From assembly GCA_003499925.1 (NCBI GenBank), contig DNRQ01000001.1, forward strand, positions 4,728 through 49,677: a stretch of 44,950 nucleotides of DNA. Direction: 5' to 3'. Source of the stretch: Geobacter sp. GTDB taxonomy: Bacteria; Desulfobacterota; Desulfuromonadia; Geobacterales; Geobacteraceae. Numbering within the stretch: the first letter of the stretch is position 1; every line of letters begins with the position of its first letter. The notes under the pieces are model-generated. The model was not told the origin of the DNA. It searched no databases and saw only the letters and a list, made by a program, of their open reading frames with translations. A program made the translations under genes and the position numbers. Below are positions 34,159 to 40,967 of the stretch, in pieces.

Positions 34159-34203
34159 AACATTATATGTTGACAACTTTATCATATTTTCGTATTTTGT
34201 CAA
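34159..34203. promoter_or_regulatory. Divergent promoters with overlapping palindromes
   Basis: On the plus strand TTGACA (34170-34175), a 17-base spacer and TATTTT (34193-34198) form a good sigma-70 promoter for the gene at 34234. On the minus strand a perfect TATAAT lies at about 34162-34167, about 45 bases before the Xre gene. Two dyads cover them: AACAT-TAT-ATGTT at 34159-34171 and TTGACAA/TTGTCAA at 34170-34203. An Xre dimer bound here would control both directions. Confidence 0.65.
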
Positions 34204-34233
34204 CACAACCTTTCATATCAAGGAGAACCTATC

Positions 34234-34449
34234 ATGGCCAATGACGCACCCGGAATGCGCGGCAACCGTAGCAGAAATGAAGAAGGACCGCTCCGCCAGA
34301 AGCGGGGTGACACTCATGTCGGAACTATTGAGAAGCAGTACGATCGGGACTTCGGTGTTCGGGGTGACATGCATCTTGATACCCTACTTCAACGAGAAGG
34401 CGTCGAGTCGCTTCATCAACTTATTGAGGGCGACAGCAAACGAAAGTAA
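34234..34449 (+). CDS. Small conserved-looking protein divergent from the Xre-PIN module
   Basis: A 71-residue, highly charged protein (MANDAPGMRGNRSRNEEGPL, then KRGDTHVGTIEKQYDRDFGV, then MHLDTLLQREGVESLHQLIE) preceded by AAGGAG and a strong promoter. The first half is basic and probably disordered; the second forms an amphipathic helix pair. There is no signal or membrane segment. I do not know its function, but sharing a regulatory region with the Xre-ImmA/PIN genes suggests it belongs to the same module, perhaps as a regulator or accessory factor. Confidence 0.65.
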   Translation: MANDAPGMRGNRSRNEEGPLRQKRGDTHVGTIEKQYDRDFGVRGDMHLDTLLQREGVESLHQLIEGDSKRK

Positions 34450-34545
34450 TCCACAGCTCCATTCAGCTTCCTAACCGTGACCTTTTGTTTCAGTGCGGAA
34501 CGGGTTGCGCTCAGGGTGAGGCGAAGTCGAGGAGTTCACCATGAG

Positions 34546-34737
34546 ATGGCACTCACCCGCGATCTCGTTAACCAGGAGCCGGACGGGATCATGACGCGGA
34601 TCTCCTCAACCTTGAGAATCGCGCCGACCGACCTGCTCAGGCCTGACGCTCCGCGCCCACAGCGGCCGGTTCCGGAGGAGGAGAGGATCGAGATCGCCCT
34701 CACCTTTGACGACGTGTTAGTTGCCGCAGTGATGTGA
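34546..34737 (+). CDS. Short hypothetical frame
   Basis: From an ATG at 34546, 63 codons read MALTRDLVNQEPDGIMTRIS, then PTDLLRPDAPRPQRPVPEEE and ALTFDDVLVAAVM. The frame can be extended upstream to 34477. There is no good ribosome-binding site and I recognise no family. It may be a fragment left by insertion of the neighbouring transposon, whose left repeats begin about 20 bases downstream. Confidence 0.25.
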   Translation: MALTRDLVNQEPDGIMTRISSTLRIAPTDLLRPDAPRPQRPVPEEERIEIALTFDDVLVAAVM

Positions 34738-34799
34738 ATAGGTGGGGCGGGGTTTTTTCAGAATAAGTTGACAAGGTGGCAGTGGCTGCCTGATTATTT

Positions 34800-34826
34800 G
34801 GACCTTCGTGGAGAGGTCCTTTTTTT
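34800..34826 (+). terminator. Rho-independent terminator
   Basis: GGACCT and AGGTCC pair over an eight-base loop and are followed by seven T. It would stop plus-strand transcription entering the transposon from the small genes upstream. Its first arm overlaps one of the proposed transposon-end repeats. Confidence 0.65.
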
Positions 34827-34890
34827 GTTCCTGAAATAAAAGCAGGCGGAGAGTTCTGGCAAACTCCCCGCCCTGTTACAACCGGGGTCA

Positions 34891-35364
34891 ATGCCCCAAA
34901 CAACAGCGAATGACATGATATATTTTGTCCCCGTCCAGCTCAAGGATATTTTTGAGCAGGGCAAGAATTATTCCTGGGTGAAGCCCGAGGTCTGCCCCGC
35001 GTGCGGCCATTACAAGGTCTGGGGCCATGGCTTTACCGCCAGATATTTCCGCGACTTTTCCGACTGCCTGTACCTCAAATGCTATCGGTGCCCCGACTGC
35101 CTCTGCATCATCACTCTTCGACCTGATACCCACTTCAGTCGGCTTCGCAGTTCTCGGGAGACGATTCGAACTCACTTTGAACAACGCCAGGTCAAAGGGC
35201 GCTGGCCCCGATCCTCGCTGTCCCGCTCCTGTCTCAGGTACTGGCTCGCGAATCTTACCCGTCTGACCTCTGTTCATCTGGGGTGTGACTGGAAGGGGGG
35301 CTTGTTGGCCGCCTTCGACTGGCTCCTCTCCATGGGCAAGACTCCGGTCAGCAGGGTCATGTAG
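34891..35364 (+). CDS. Zinc-ribbon protein (DUF6431-like) of the transposon
   Basis: The 157-residue frame contains two Cys pairs, VCPACGHYKVWGHGF and CYRCPDCLCII, forming a zinc ribbon, followed by LRPDTHFSRLRSSRETIRTH and a basic C-terminal part. Relatives usually begin MIYF-PVQLKDI, so the ATG at 34915 may be the true start rather than the one at 34891. Proteins of this type occur next to rve-type transposase and ATPase genes, as here. A role as DNA-binding accessory protein in transposition is inferred only. It lies about 100 bases before the transposase gene. Confidence 0.65.
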   Translation: MPQTTANDMIYFVPVQLKDIFEQGKNYSWVKPEVCPACGHYKVWGHGFTARYFRDFSDCLYLKCYRCPDCLCIITLRPDTHFSRLRSSRETIRTHFEQRQVKGRWPRSSLSRSCLRYWLANLTRLTSVHLGCDWKGGLLAAFDWLLSMGKTPVSRVM

Positions 35365-35468
35365 CCCGACAATGCGAACCGCCCCGGTACCACCCTAGCG
35401 GCCTCTGCCGTCGACAGCTCCCCCGGATTCATCTATTTGTGGCGGAACTCACCACAAAAGGAGCTTTT

Positions 35469-36746
35469 ATGACGGAAGAGCAAAAACAACGGGTGGCGGT
35501 GTTCCGCTTCGGGATCATCCACGACTTTGTAGGGGCGACACGCCTGGACTTCGGGGAGCGAGAGCGGCTCTTGCGGGAGAAGTGCGCCCGCAAATGGGAG
35601 ATCCCCTGTTCCAATCAGACGCGGCTTTCTCGCAGCACCATCCTGCGCTGGGTCGTTCTTTACCTGAAGGAAGGTGGACGACTGGAATCCTTGTACCCCC
35701 GAGGGAGAAACGACAGCGGGACCTCGCGGGTACTGGACCAGGAGACGGGGCTCGCCTTGGCACAATTGCGCCGCCAGTTGCCGGGGCTGACGGTTCCCGA
35801 TCTGATCAAGCAGATGCACGAGCGCAGGCTGGTCACCGACGGGATCGGCTTGAGCCTGTCCACTGCCTACCGGTTCCTGCACCGCCATGATCTGATGGGG
35901 AAACAGCCGTCCCCGGTTGACCGGCGCAAGTTCGAGGCGGAACTCCCCAACGATCTGTGGCAAAGCGACGTGATGCACGGCCCCATGTTGAGCGGCGACA
36001 AGCGGCGCAAGACATACCTGATCGCCTTCATCGACGACCACTCCCGGCTGATTCCCCACGGTCGGTTCTACCTCTCGGAAGGCACGGCCTGCTTCATGAC
36101 TGCCCTCTCCGATGCGGTGCTGAGAAGGGGACTGCCGAGAAAACTCTATGTGGACAACGGCTCGGCGTTTAAGTCTCGCCAGTTGGAATACACGACCGCC
36201 GCCCTGGGCATAGCGCTGGTGCATGCAAAACCATACCAGCCCCAGGGAAAAGGGAAGATCGAAAGGTTCTTCAAAAGTGTGAGGACCCGTTTTCTCCCCG
36301 GCTTTAAGGGAGACACTCTGGATGAGATCAACGAGGCCTTCGAGTTGTGGCTCGACGAGGAGTATCACCAACGCAGCCACAGTTCCACGGGAGAGACCCC
36401 GTTCAAGCGGTTCACCTCCCGGATGGAGTGCCTGCGTCCGGCGCCCGACAATCTCAGGGACCACTTCAGAAAGACGGTACGGCGCCGGGTGAACAAGGAC
36501 CGCTCCGTGGTGGTGGAGCGGCGCCTGTTCGAAGCTCCCGTGGAACTCATCGGCAAGCGAGTGGAGATGCTCTTCTTCGAGGGAAGCCCCGAGCAGGTGG
36601 AGATCCGCTGCGCGGGAAAGTCCCACGGCCTCCTGCGCCAGATTGATCTGCACGTGAACAGCCAGGTGAAGAGAGATAAGAACGGCCAGGTCGAACTCTC
36701 GGGCGACGGCGCCTGCGAAAGCGGCAGACTGTGGGAGGGTGCGTGA
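35469..36746 (+). CDS. rve/Mu-type DDE transposase
   Basis: From the ATG at 35469, preceded by AAGGAG, 425 residues. An N-terminal helix-turn-helix region (SNQTRLSRSTILRWVVLYLK) is followed by an rve integrase core: LWQSDVMHGPML (first Asp), LYVDNGSAFKS (second Asp) and QPQGKGKIERFF (Glu). The C-terminal beta-barrel-like region includes VVVERRLFEAPVELIGKRV. The architecture resembles TniA/TnsB-like transposases that depend on a AAA partner, and the ATPase gene follows with a TGATG overlap. All three catalytic acids are present, so it may be active. Confidence 0.85.
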   Translation: MTEEQKQRVAVFRFGIIHDFVGATRLDFGERERLLREKCARKWEIPCSNQTRLSRSTILRWVVLYLKEGGRLESLYPRGRNDSGTSRVLDQETGLALAQLRRQLPGLTVPDLIKQMHERRLVTDGIGLSLSTAYRFLHRHDLMGKQPSPVDRRKFEAELPNDLWQSDVMHGPMLSGDKRRKTYLIAFIDDHSRLIPHGRFYLSEGTACFMTALSDAVLRRGLPRKLYVDNGSAFKSRQLEYTTAALGIALVHAKPYQPQGKGKIERFFKSVRTRFLPGFKGDTLDEINEAFELWLDEEYHQRSHSSTGETPFKRFTSRMECLRPAPDNLRDHFRKTVRRRVNKDRSVVVERRLFEAPVELIGKRVEMLFFEGSPEQVEIRCAGKSHGLLRQIDLHVNSQVKRDKNGQVELSGDGACESGRLWEGA

Positions 36747-37576
36747 TGACGAGCAGCTATCGGCAGTTCTTCGGGCTGCACAACGAGCCCTTCACGGCGG
36801 ACATCAAGCGTAAGGATATCCTGGTCACCCCCTCGCTCAAGGGGGTGGAGGAGCGCATCCATTACGCGCTGCGGATCGGCGGGATCGCGGTGATCACAGG
36901 AGAGATCGGCAGCGGTAAATCGACGGCGCTGCGCTATGTAATCGGTGGACTGCACCCTTCCGAGCACCGGATCGTCTATGTCACAGCATCCAGCGGCTCC
37001 ATCCTGGAGTTGTACCGACAGATACTTGGGGAACTGGGAGTGAGCCTGTGCGGCAGTTCTCGCGCTCTCATGACTCAGAGGATCAAGCAGGAGATTGTGG
37101 AACTCGTGCAGGGGAAGAAGATGAAGGCGGCGCTGGTGATCGACGAGGCAAGCCTGCTGCGCCTGGAGGTATTCGCGGAACTGCACACCCTTACCCAATT
37201 CGACCAGGATTCCAAACCGTTTCTCCCCATCGTGCTGGCGGGACAGAGTAACCTGGTGGACAACCTGCGCTACCGCAACTGTCTCCCCCTGGCGAGCCGG
37301 GTAGTAGCAAAAACCCACCTGCAGGGGAGCGATCAGAAAACGATGGAGGAGTATCTGCGCCATCATCTGGGCATCGCGGGGGTAAAGCAGATGCTGTTCG
37401 ACGAGACGGCGGTGACCGCCATCCATCAGGGCTCCGGCGGGCTATTCCGGAAGGCAAACCATCTGGCCCGAGGTGCCTTGGTGGCTGCGGCTAGGGGCGA
37501 TTCCCAGGCGGTAACGGCGGAACACGTACGGTTGGCGGCAACGGAACTGATCCTGACGGACGGGAGGGTGCTATGA
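36746..37576 (+). CDS. ExeA/TniB-like AAA ATPase of the transposon
   Basis: The 276-residue protein (ATG at 36746 within TGATG) begins MTSSYRQFFGLHNEPF, the typical ExeA-type N-terminus. Walker A is GEIGSGKST, Walker B is KAALVIDEASLL, and sensor-type residues lie in PIVLAGQSNL. TniB/TnsC-type ATPases select target DNA and activate the transposase. It is coupled on both sides by base overlaps, to the transposase before and a 59-residue protein after, showing the three are co-translated. Confidence 0.85.
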   Translation: MTSSYRQFFGLHNEPFTADIKRKDILVTPSLKGVEERIHYALRIGGIAVITGEIGSGKSTALRYVIGGLHPSEHRIVYVTASSGSILELYRQILGELGVSLCGSSRALMTQRIKQEIVELVQGKKMKAALVIDEASLLRLEVFAELHTLTQFDQDSKPFLPIVLAGQSNLVDNLRYRNCLPLASRVVAKTHLQGSDQKTMEEYLRHHLGIAGVKQMLFDETAVTAIHQGSGGLFRKANHLARGALVAAARGDSQAVTAEHVRLAATELILTDGRVL

Positions 37577-37752
37577 ACATCTACGAAGATGAGGCGGTGG
37601 AGCGCAAGCTTGAGGAGTTGAGCGATCAGGTGGGGTACTTGGTGCTCGACCTCCTCGTGCTGAGCCTGAAGAAGGTGGTGAGGGAGGAAGGTATCTTTAG
37701 CGAGATAATGGACGCTAAGCTGGGTGTACCACACAGCAAGGAACCGTTCTGA
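37573..37752 (+). CDS. Small acidic helical protein of the transposon
   Basis: The ATG at 37573 overlaps the ATPase stop (ATGA). The 59 residues (MNIYEDEAVERKLEELSDQV, then LVLDLLVLSLKKVVREEGIF and so on) form an acidic, helical, leucine-rich protein without a membrane span or signal. I know no family name. Tight coupling suggests it belongs to the transposition machinery, perhaps as a regulator. Confidence 0.6.
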   Translation: MNIYEDEAVERKLEELSDQVGYLVLDLLVLSLKKVVREEGIFSEIMDAKLGVPHSKEPF

Positions 37753-37839
37753 GACGAAGTGAGGCCGGCTACCGCCGGCCTCAAACTCCACCTGTCTCAG
37801 CCAATGTGGCAATCCATACAAGTGGTCAAAATAATCAGC

Positions 37840-38064
37840 AAATCGGAGTCAGATCAATATGGCGATCAACACGACGATGAGATGCACGAACGCGACGCGG
37901 AGATGTTGCAGAGGTTCTTTCCCCTGGATCGGGGCCAGCAGAATGAGTCGGCGCGGATTACGGATGAGATGCGAGGGGAAGCGCAGCTTGCGGGGTTGAT
38001 GGGGAAAGTAGACTCACTCCAACGTCAAGTGAAGGAGATGGCGGAAAGGGAGGCCCGGCCCTGA
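37840..38064 (+). pseudogene. Coding tail cut by the transposon
   Basis: Right of the proposed transposon end the frame reads DQYGDQHDDEMHERDAEMLQ, then FFPLDRGQQNESARITDEM and GLMGKVDSLQRQVKEMAERE before the stop at 38064. It looks like the charged, coiled-coil C-terminus of a genuine protein. No start or upstream part is present in this frame except through transposon DNA (back to 37759). The family is unknown. Confidence 0.4.
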
Positions 38065-38133
38065 AGGAGCATGTCGGTACGAGGTTTAAGAAGAAGGCCA
38101 GTAGCCACTGACCACACTGCAGGAGCCCCTGGG

Positions 38134-38901
38134 TTACTCGGCTGACTCTCCCTTGCTTTCTAGCCACGAATTATGAAGAGACGAGAACATTTTAGAAAAC
38201 TCCAGCTCCGGATTGGTTTCGCTGTATTCTGCCATTGAAAGGTACAGCGCACCCAGGTCATAGGCCGTTTCCATGTCCTTGTCGTTGTCTTTACTGTAGA
38301 TGGTTTTGAGGGCCTCCAACAGCATCTCCGCGGCAAAGGATTCATCCCTGAGCAGTTTATAGCCTATGTCATTCACTACGGCATACGCCATCGCCTCATC
38401 GTGATCCTTGAACCTGGTGTCGATCTGCCCCGTCTCCAGGTCCCGATGCACTATGACCAGGTTCCCATTGGCGTCACCCTCAAAAGAAGCTTGGAATCCT
38501 GCCTGTCTGAACATCCCCGGGTTGAGATCGTCTAGCGCCGCCATGCCTCTCGCCATCCCCAGCTGGTCATCGAAGCCCTTGCACCTGGATCCGGATAGGA
38601 CGTTTTGCCGCAGCTTCTCCCAGGCGCTTGGATCCCGGTCGTAAGCTTCTGCGTGTTTCACCGGATCCACAATGTTAGCTAGGTTTGCCGCTTTGGGATA
38701 ATAGATGGCGGCATAGGCGTAGTGCATTGCATTGGCAGACGCCGCTCCGGTTCCGTATGGCCCCATTTCTGCCCAGACCGCGTACATTTTGCTGCTGATC
38801 TCAGCTGCCTGCAGGAGGGCTTGGCGGGCAATCCACTTTCGATAAACGACGACGCCAATGACTCCAGCAAAAATGACGATCACGACGGCTTCAAAGCTCA
38901 T
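38134..38901 (-). CDS. Membrane-anchored hypothetical protein
   Basis: From the ATG at 38901 (MSFEAVVIVIFAGVIGVVVY) the protein has 255 residues: one N-terminal membrane span, then a hydrophilic, largely helical domain with TPR-like spacing in its last third (YKLLRDESFAAEMLLEALKT through YDLGALYLSMAEYSETN). It contains no catalytic motif I recognise. The domain after the span would face the cytoplasm or periplasm depending on topology; the following RKW suggests cytoplasmic. It lies 29 bases after the 38931-39350 gene and probably forms an operon with it. Confidence 0.65.
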   Translation of the reverse strand: MSFEAVVIVIFAGVIGVVVYRKWIARQALLQAAEISSKMYAVWAEMGPYGTGAASANAMHYAYAAIYYPKAANLANIVDPVKHAEAYDRDPSAWEKLRQNVLSGSRCKGFDDQLGMARGMAALDDLNPGMFRQAGFQASFEGDANGNLVIVHRDLETGQIDTRFKDHDEAMAYAVVNDIGYKLLRDESFAAEMLLEALKTIYSKDNDKDMETAYDLGALYLSMAEYSETNPELEFSKMFSSLHNSWLESKGESAE

Positions 38902-38930
38902 TAACGCATCCCCTCTATGCTGCTGGCACG

Positions 38931-39350
38931 CTACTTCTTCGAATCCCACTTGACGAGTTTGCTATCAAATAGGTCGTAATACATGAAATTAAATCCGTCG
39001 GCGTCGCAGTCTTCCCCTTCAAAAAGGTGCCGATTTCCCTTTAACCATTTCTCGTATCCGCCCAGGAAGAGGGTCTTGTTTAGCTCGTAGTCAATATTCT
39101 CCAACAGGAGCGGGTAGGGTATTGGCAGGCTCGTTACCTTATCAGGGATTTCGTCACGCCTGATCCGATCTGTCGCACTTTGGTAATCGCTGATCGATCT
39201 AACTATTCCAGCGATAAACGCCTGCTGAACCCTATTCCGATTTGTCTCTTTTTTAACCTTAGATGTAGCCAGCCCACTGCAAAGATCGACACCCCTACCG
39301 AAAAGACTGCGGCAAAGTTCATATCGCCCCTCCGAAAATTTGGCCACCAT
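38931..39350 (-). CDS. Hypothetical protein, possibly frameshifted
   Basis: The frame starting at 39350 gives 139 residues (SKVKKETNRNRVQQAFIAGI, then NIDYELNKTLFLGGYEKWL and FEGEDCDADGFNFMYYDLFD). Its first 30 codons are Cys/Arg-rich and unconvincing. An overlapping frame with an ATG at 39322 after a strong GGAGGGG site encodes MNFAAVFSVGVSIFAVGWL, a good membrane anchor. If both parts belong together there is a frameshift near 39260-39275; otherwise the anchor frame is a separate 39-residue peptide. The downstream partner also has an N-terminal membrane span, which favours the frameshift reading. Function unknown. Confidence 0.5.
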   Translation of the reverse strand: MVAKFSEGRYELCRSLFGRGVDLCSGLATSKVKKETNRNRVQQAFIAGIVRSISDYQSATDRIRRDEIPDKVTSLPIPYPLLLENIDYELNKTLFLGGYEKWLKGNRHLFEGEDCDADGFNFMYYDLFDSKLVKWDSKK

Positions 39351-39451
39351 ACCATAGCGGCTAGCCTAATAAAAGTCTAATAATAGAGGGGTGGTTTTGC
39401 AGATGACATGAAAGATGACACGGAGCCTTTTGGGAGGGGTAAAAAGGACGT

Positions 39452-39483
39452 AAAAAAAGGGTCTCTGGAGGTCCAGAAACCCT
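39452..39483 (-). terminator. Rho-independent terminator of the tRNA cluster
   Basis: On the minus strand AGGGTTTCTGG and CCAGAGACCCT form an eleven-base stem (one mismatch) over a four-base loop, followed by seven T. It lies 17 bases beyond the 3' end of tRNA-Leu and ends the four-tRNA transcript. Confidence 0.85.
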
Positions 39484-39499
39484 AATGATTTCAACTACT

Positions 39500-39584
39500 T
39501 GGTGCGAGAGAGGAGACTTGAACTCCCATACCCGAAGGTGCCAGATCCTAAGTCTGGTGCGTCTGCCAATTCCGCCACTCTCGC
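39500..39584 (-). tRNA. tRNA-Leu (anticodon TAG)
   Basis: Cloverleaf with acceptor GCGAGAG/CTCTCGC, anticodon stem CCAGA/TCTGG around loop CTTAGGA, the long variable arm of a class II tRNA, a T loop TTCAAGT and encoded CCA. The TAG anticodon reads CUN leucine codons. Last of four tRNAs in one minus-strand transcript. Confidence 0.95.
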
Positions 39585-39634
39585 CTGCTCTGCAAACAGC
39601 AAACCCCGCTTTTCACGGGGTTTGCTTTCAAATT

Positions 39635-39711
39635 TGGGGTGGATAGTGGGGATCGAACCCACGTATGAACGAGTCACAGTCGTTTGTGTTTACCACTTCA
39701 CCATATCCACC
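39635..39711 (-). tRNA. tRNA-His (anticodon GTG)
   Basis: The acceptor GTGGATA/TATCCAC is preceded by the extra 5' G (G-1) opposite C73, diagnostic of tRNA-His. The anticodon loop contains GTG, the T loop is TTCGATC and CCA is encoded. Confidence 0.95.
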
Positions 39712-39721
39712 ATAAAATTTT

Positions 39722-39798
39722 TGGTACGCCTGAGAGGGTTCGAACCTCTGACCTACGGCTTAGAAGGCCGTTGCTCTATCCAACTGAGCTACAGGCGC
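39722..39798 (-). tRNA. tRNA-Arg (anticodon TCT)
   Basis: Acceptor GCGCCTG/CAGGCGT (one G-U pair), D arm TAGCTCAGTTGGATAGAGCA, anticodon stem ACGGC/GCCGT with loop CTTCTAA, T loop TTCGAAC and encoded CCA. It reads AGA/AGG arginine codons. Confidence 0.95.
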
Positions 39799-39811
39799 AG
39801 AGTTGCTTGAG

Positions 39812-39889
39812 TGGTCGGGGTGAGAGGATTCGAACCTCCGGCCCCCTGCTCCCAAGGCAGGTGCGCTAGCCAGGCTGCGCTACACCCCG
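39812..39889 (-). tRNA. tRNA-Pro (anticodon TGG)
   Basis: Acceptor CGGGGTG/CACCCCG, D arm TAGCGCAGCCTGGCTAGCGC, anticodon stem CCTGC/GCAGG with loop CTTGGGA, T loop TTCGAAT and encoded CCA. First tRNA of the cluster. The promoter should lie just above 39890 but is not obvious. Confidence 0.95.
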
Positions 39890-40288
39890 ATTCAAGAACT
39901 CCGTTTATAACACAGCATCTACCCCTGTGCAAGTTTTTTTCCTCGGGTTACGACTGATTTTATTTCCGGATTAGTGCTATTCTTCCGCACGCTGCGCAAG
40001 CACCCACTCACCCTTATGGGGGATGGCTGGGGAGAGGGTGAAAAACTGGCATGAGCCTCACCCTCCCCCCGGTCCCTCCCATCAAGGGAGGGGGGAGTTG
40101 GAACCAGTGGAAGATCGACGCTAATCAGGGTTTTATTTTCGAGCCGGAAGAGATCTTCCAAGGGGTGTAATGGAGATATCCGGCCAACGGAGTCAAAGGC
40201 CCCTCACCCGGCCTTCGGCCACCCTCTCCCGGAGGGCGAGGGTAAGATTGGGAGCGAAGTGAGGATTGGGACAGGGACTTGCTTTACC
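39890..40288. other. Intergenic stretch with G/C-rich dyads
   Basis: No gene. Several low-complexity dyads such as GGTCCCTCCC..GGGAGGGG and CACCCTCTCCCGGAGGGCGAGGGT look like dispersed intergenic repeats. The promoter of the tRNA cluster probably lies at its left edge. Confidence 0.35.
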
Positions 40289-40393
40289 AGCCCCCAGCCC
40301 CCAGCCTCTAGCCTCTAGCCTCTAGCCTCTAGCCTCTAGCCTCTAGCCTCTAGCCTCTAGCCTCTAGCCTCTAGCCTCTAGCCCCTAGCCCCT
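40289..40393. repeat. 7-bp tandem repeat overlapping the rdgB 3' end
   Basis: Fifteen heptamers: two AGCCCCC, eleven perfect AGCCTCT (40303-40379) and two AGCCCCT. The right end lies inside rdgB: the last six codons and the TAG stop (40371-40373) are built from the repeat. Such arrays change length by slippage. Confidence 0.9.
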
Positions 40394-40967
40394 GCTTCAA
40401 CTGCTGCATGGCGCGGCCCCGGTGGCTGATGGCGTTCTTGATCTCGGGAGGGAGCTCGGAGAGGGTCTGCCCGTACTCGGGAACCAGAAAGAGGGGGTCG
40501 TAGCCGAACCCCCCTGCCCCGCGCGGCGCCTCCAGGATCACGCCGGGGAGCGAGCCGTCGAAGGTCTGACAGCTCCCGTCGGGGTGACAAAGGGCTATCA
40601 CGCAGTGAAAGGCTGCGCCGCGCTGCCCGGCCGCCACGCCGGAGAGCTCGCGCAACAGGAGCGCATTGTTGTCGGCGTCACTTGCCCCCTCTCCGGCAAA
40701 GCGCGCCGAATAGACTCCGGGACGGCCGCCCAGGTAATCGACGCAAAGACCGGAGTCGTCGGCCAGTACGGGCCTGCCTGTGAAGAGGGCCGCGGACATC
40801 GCCTTCTTGACGGCGTTCGCCTCGAAGGTCTCTCCGTCCTCCTCGACCTCGGGTAGGCCGGGGAAATCGGCCGGGGAAAGGATGGTCTCCACCACCCCCG
40901 CCAACAGGTCTCCGAACTCGCGCAGCTTCCCCTTGTTGCCGGTGGCGACTACCAGCTCCTTCATCAT
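40371..40967 (-). CDS. rdgB: XTP/dITP diphosphatase (RdgB/HAM1)
   Basis: RdgB removes non-canonical purine triphosphates (dITP, XTP) from the nucleotide pool. The 198 residues begin MMKELVVATGNKGKLREF with the SxNxxK-like substrate motif, continue with GLPEVEEDGETFEANAVKKA, the catalytic LADDSGLCVDYLGG and PGVYSARFAGE, and end with GAGGFGYDPLFL and ISHRGRAMQQL. The last residues (GLGARG) are encoded by a 7-bp tandem repeat and lie after the conserved core, so they are unlikely to matter for activity. It overlaps rph by four bases, a common rph-rdgB operon. Confidence 0.95.
   Translation of the reverse strand: MMKELVVATGNKGKLREFGDLLAGVVETILSPADFPGLPEVEEDGETFEANAVKKAMSAALFTGRPVLADDSGLCVDYLGGRPGVYSARFAGEGASDADNNALLLRELSGVAAGQRGAAFHCVIALCHPDGSCQTFDGSLPGVILEAPRGAGGFGYDPLFLVPEYGQTLSELPPEIKNAISHRGRAMQQLKQGLGARG

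Larger units (their letters stand above)
34759..37838 (+). mobile_element. Four-gene TniAB/Tn7-like mini-transposon
   Basis: Four plus-strand genes (zinc-ribbon protein, rve-type DDE transposase, AAA ATPase, 59-residue protein) are enclosed by related motifs. CTGATTATTTGGACC lies on the plus strand at 34790 and CTGATTATTTTGACC on the minus strand ending at 37838, with a third relative (CAGAATAAGTTGACAAG) at 34759. These may be transposase-binding sites; exact ends are not resolved. Right of the element a broken coding sequence begins. Confidence 0.55.

Noticed and set aside
34690..34737. ALTFDDVLVAA in the short frame ending at 34737, similar to the N-terminus of IMP dehydrogenase (LTFDDVLL)
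   Set aside because: The match is only eight residues at the very end of the frame with no continuation, so it is most likely chance.
39900..40390. CRISPR-like appearance of the repeated CCTCTAG tract
   Set aside because: The unit is a 7-bp tandem repeat without spacers and no cas gene is near.
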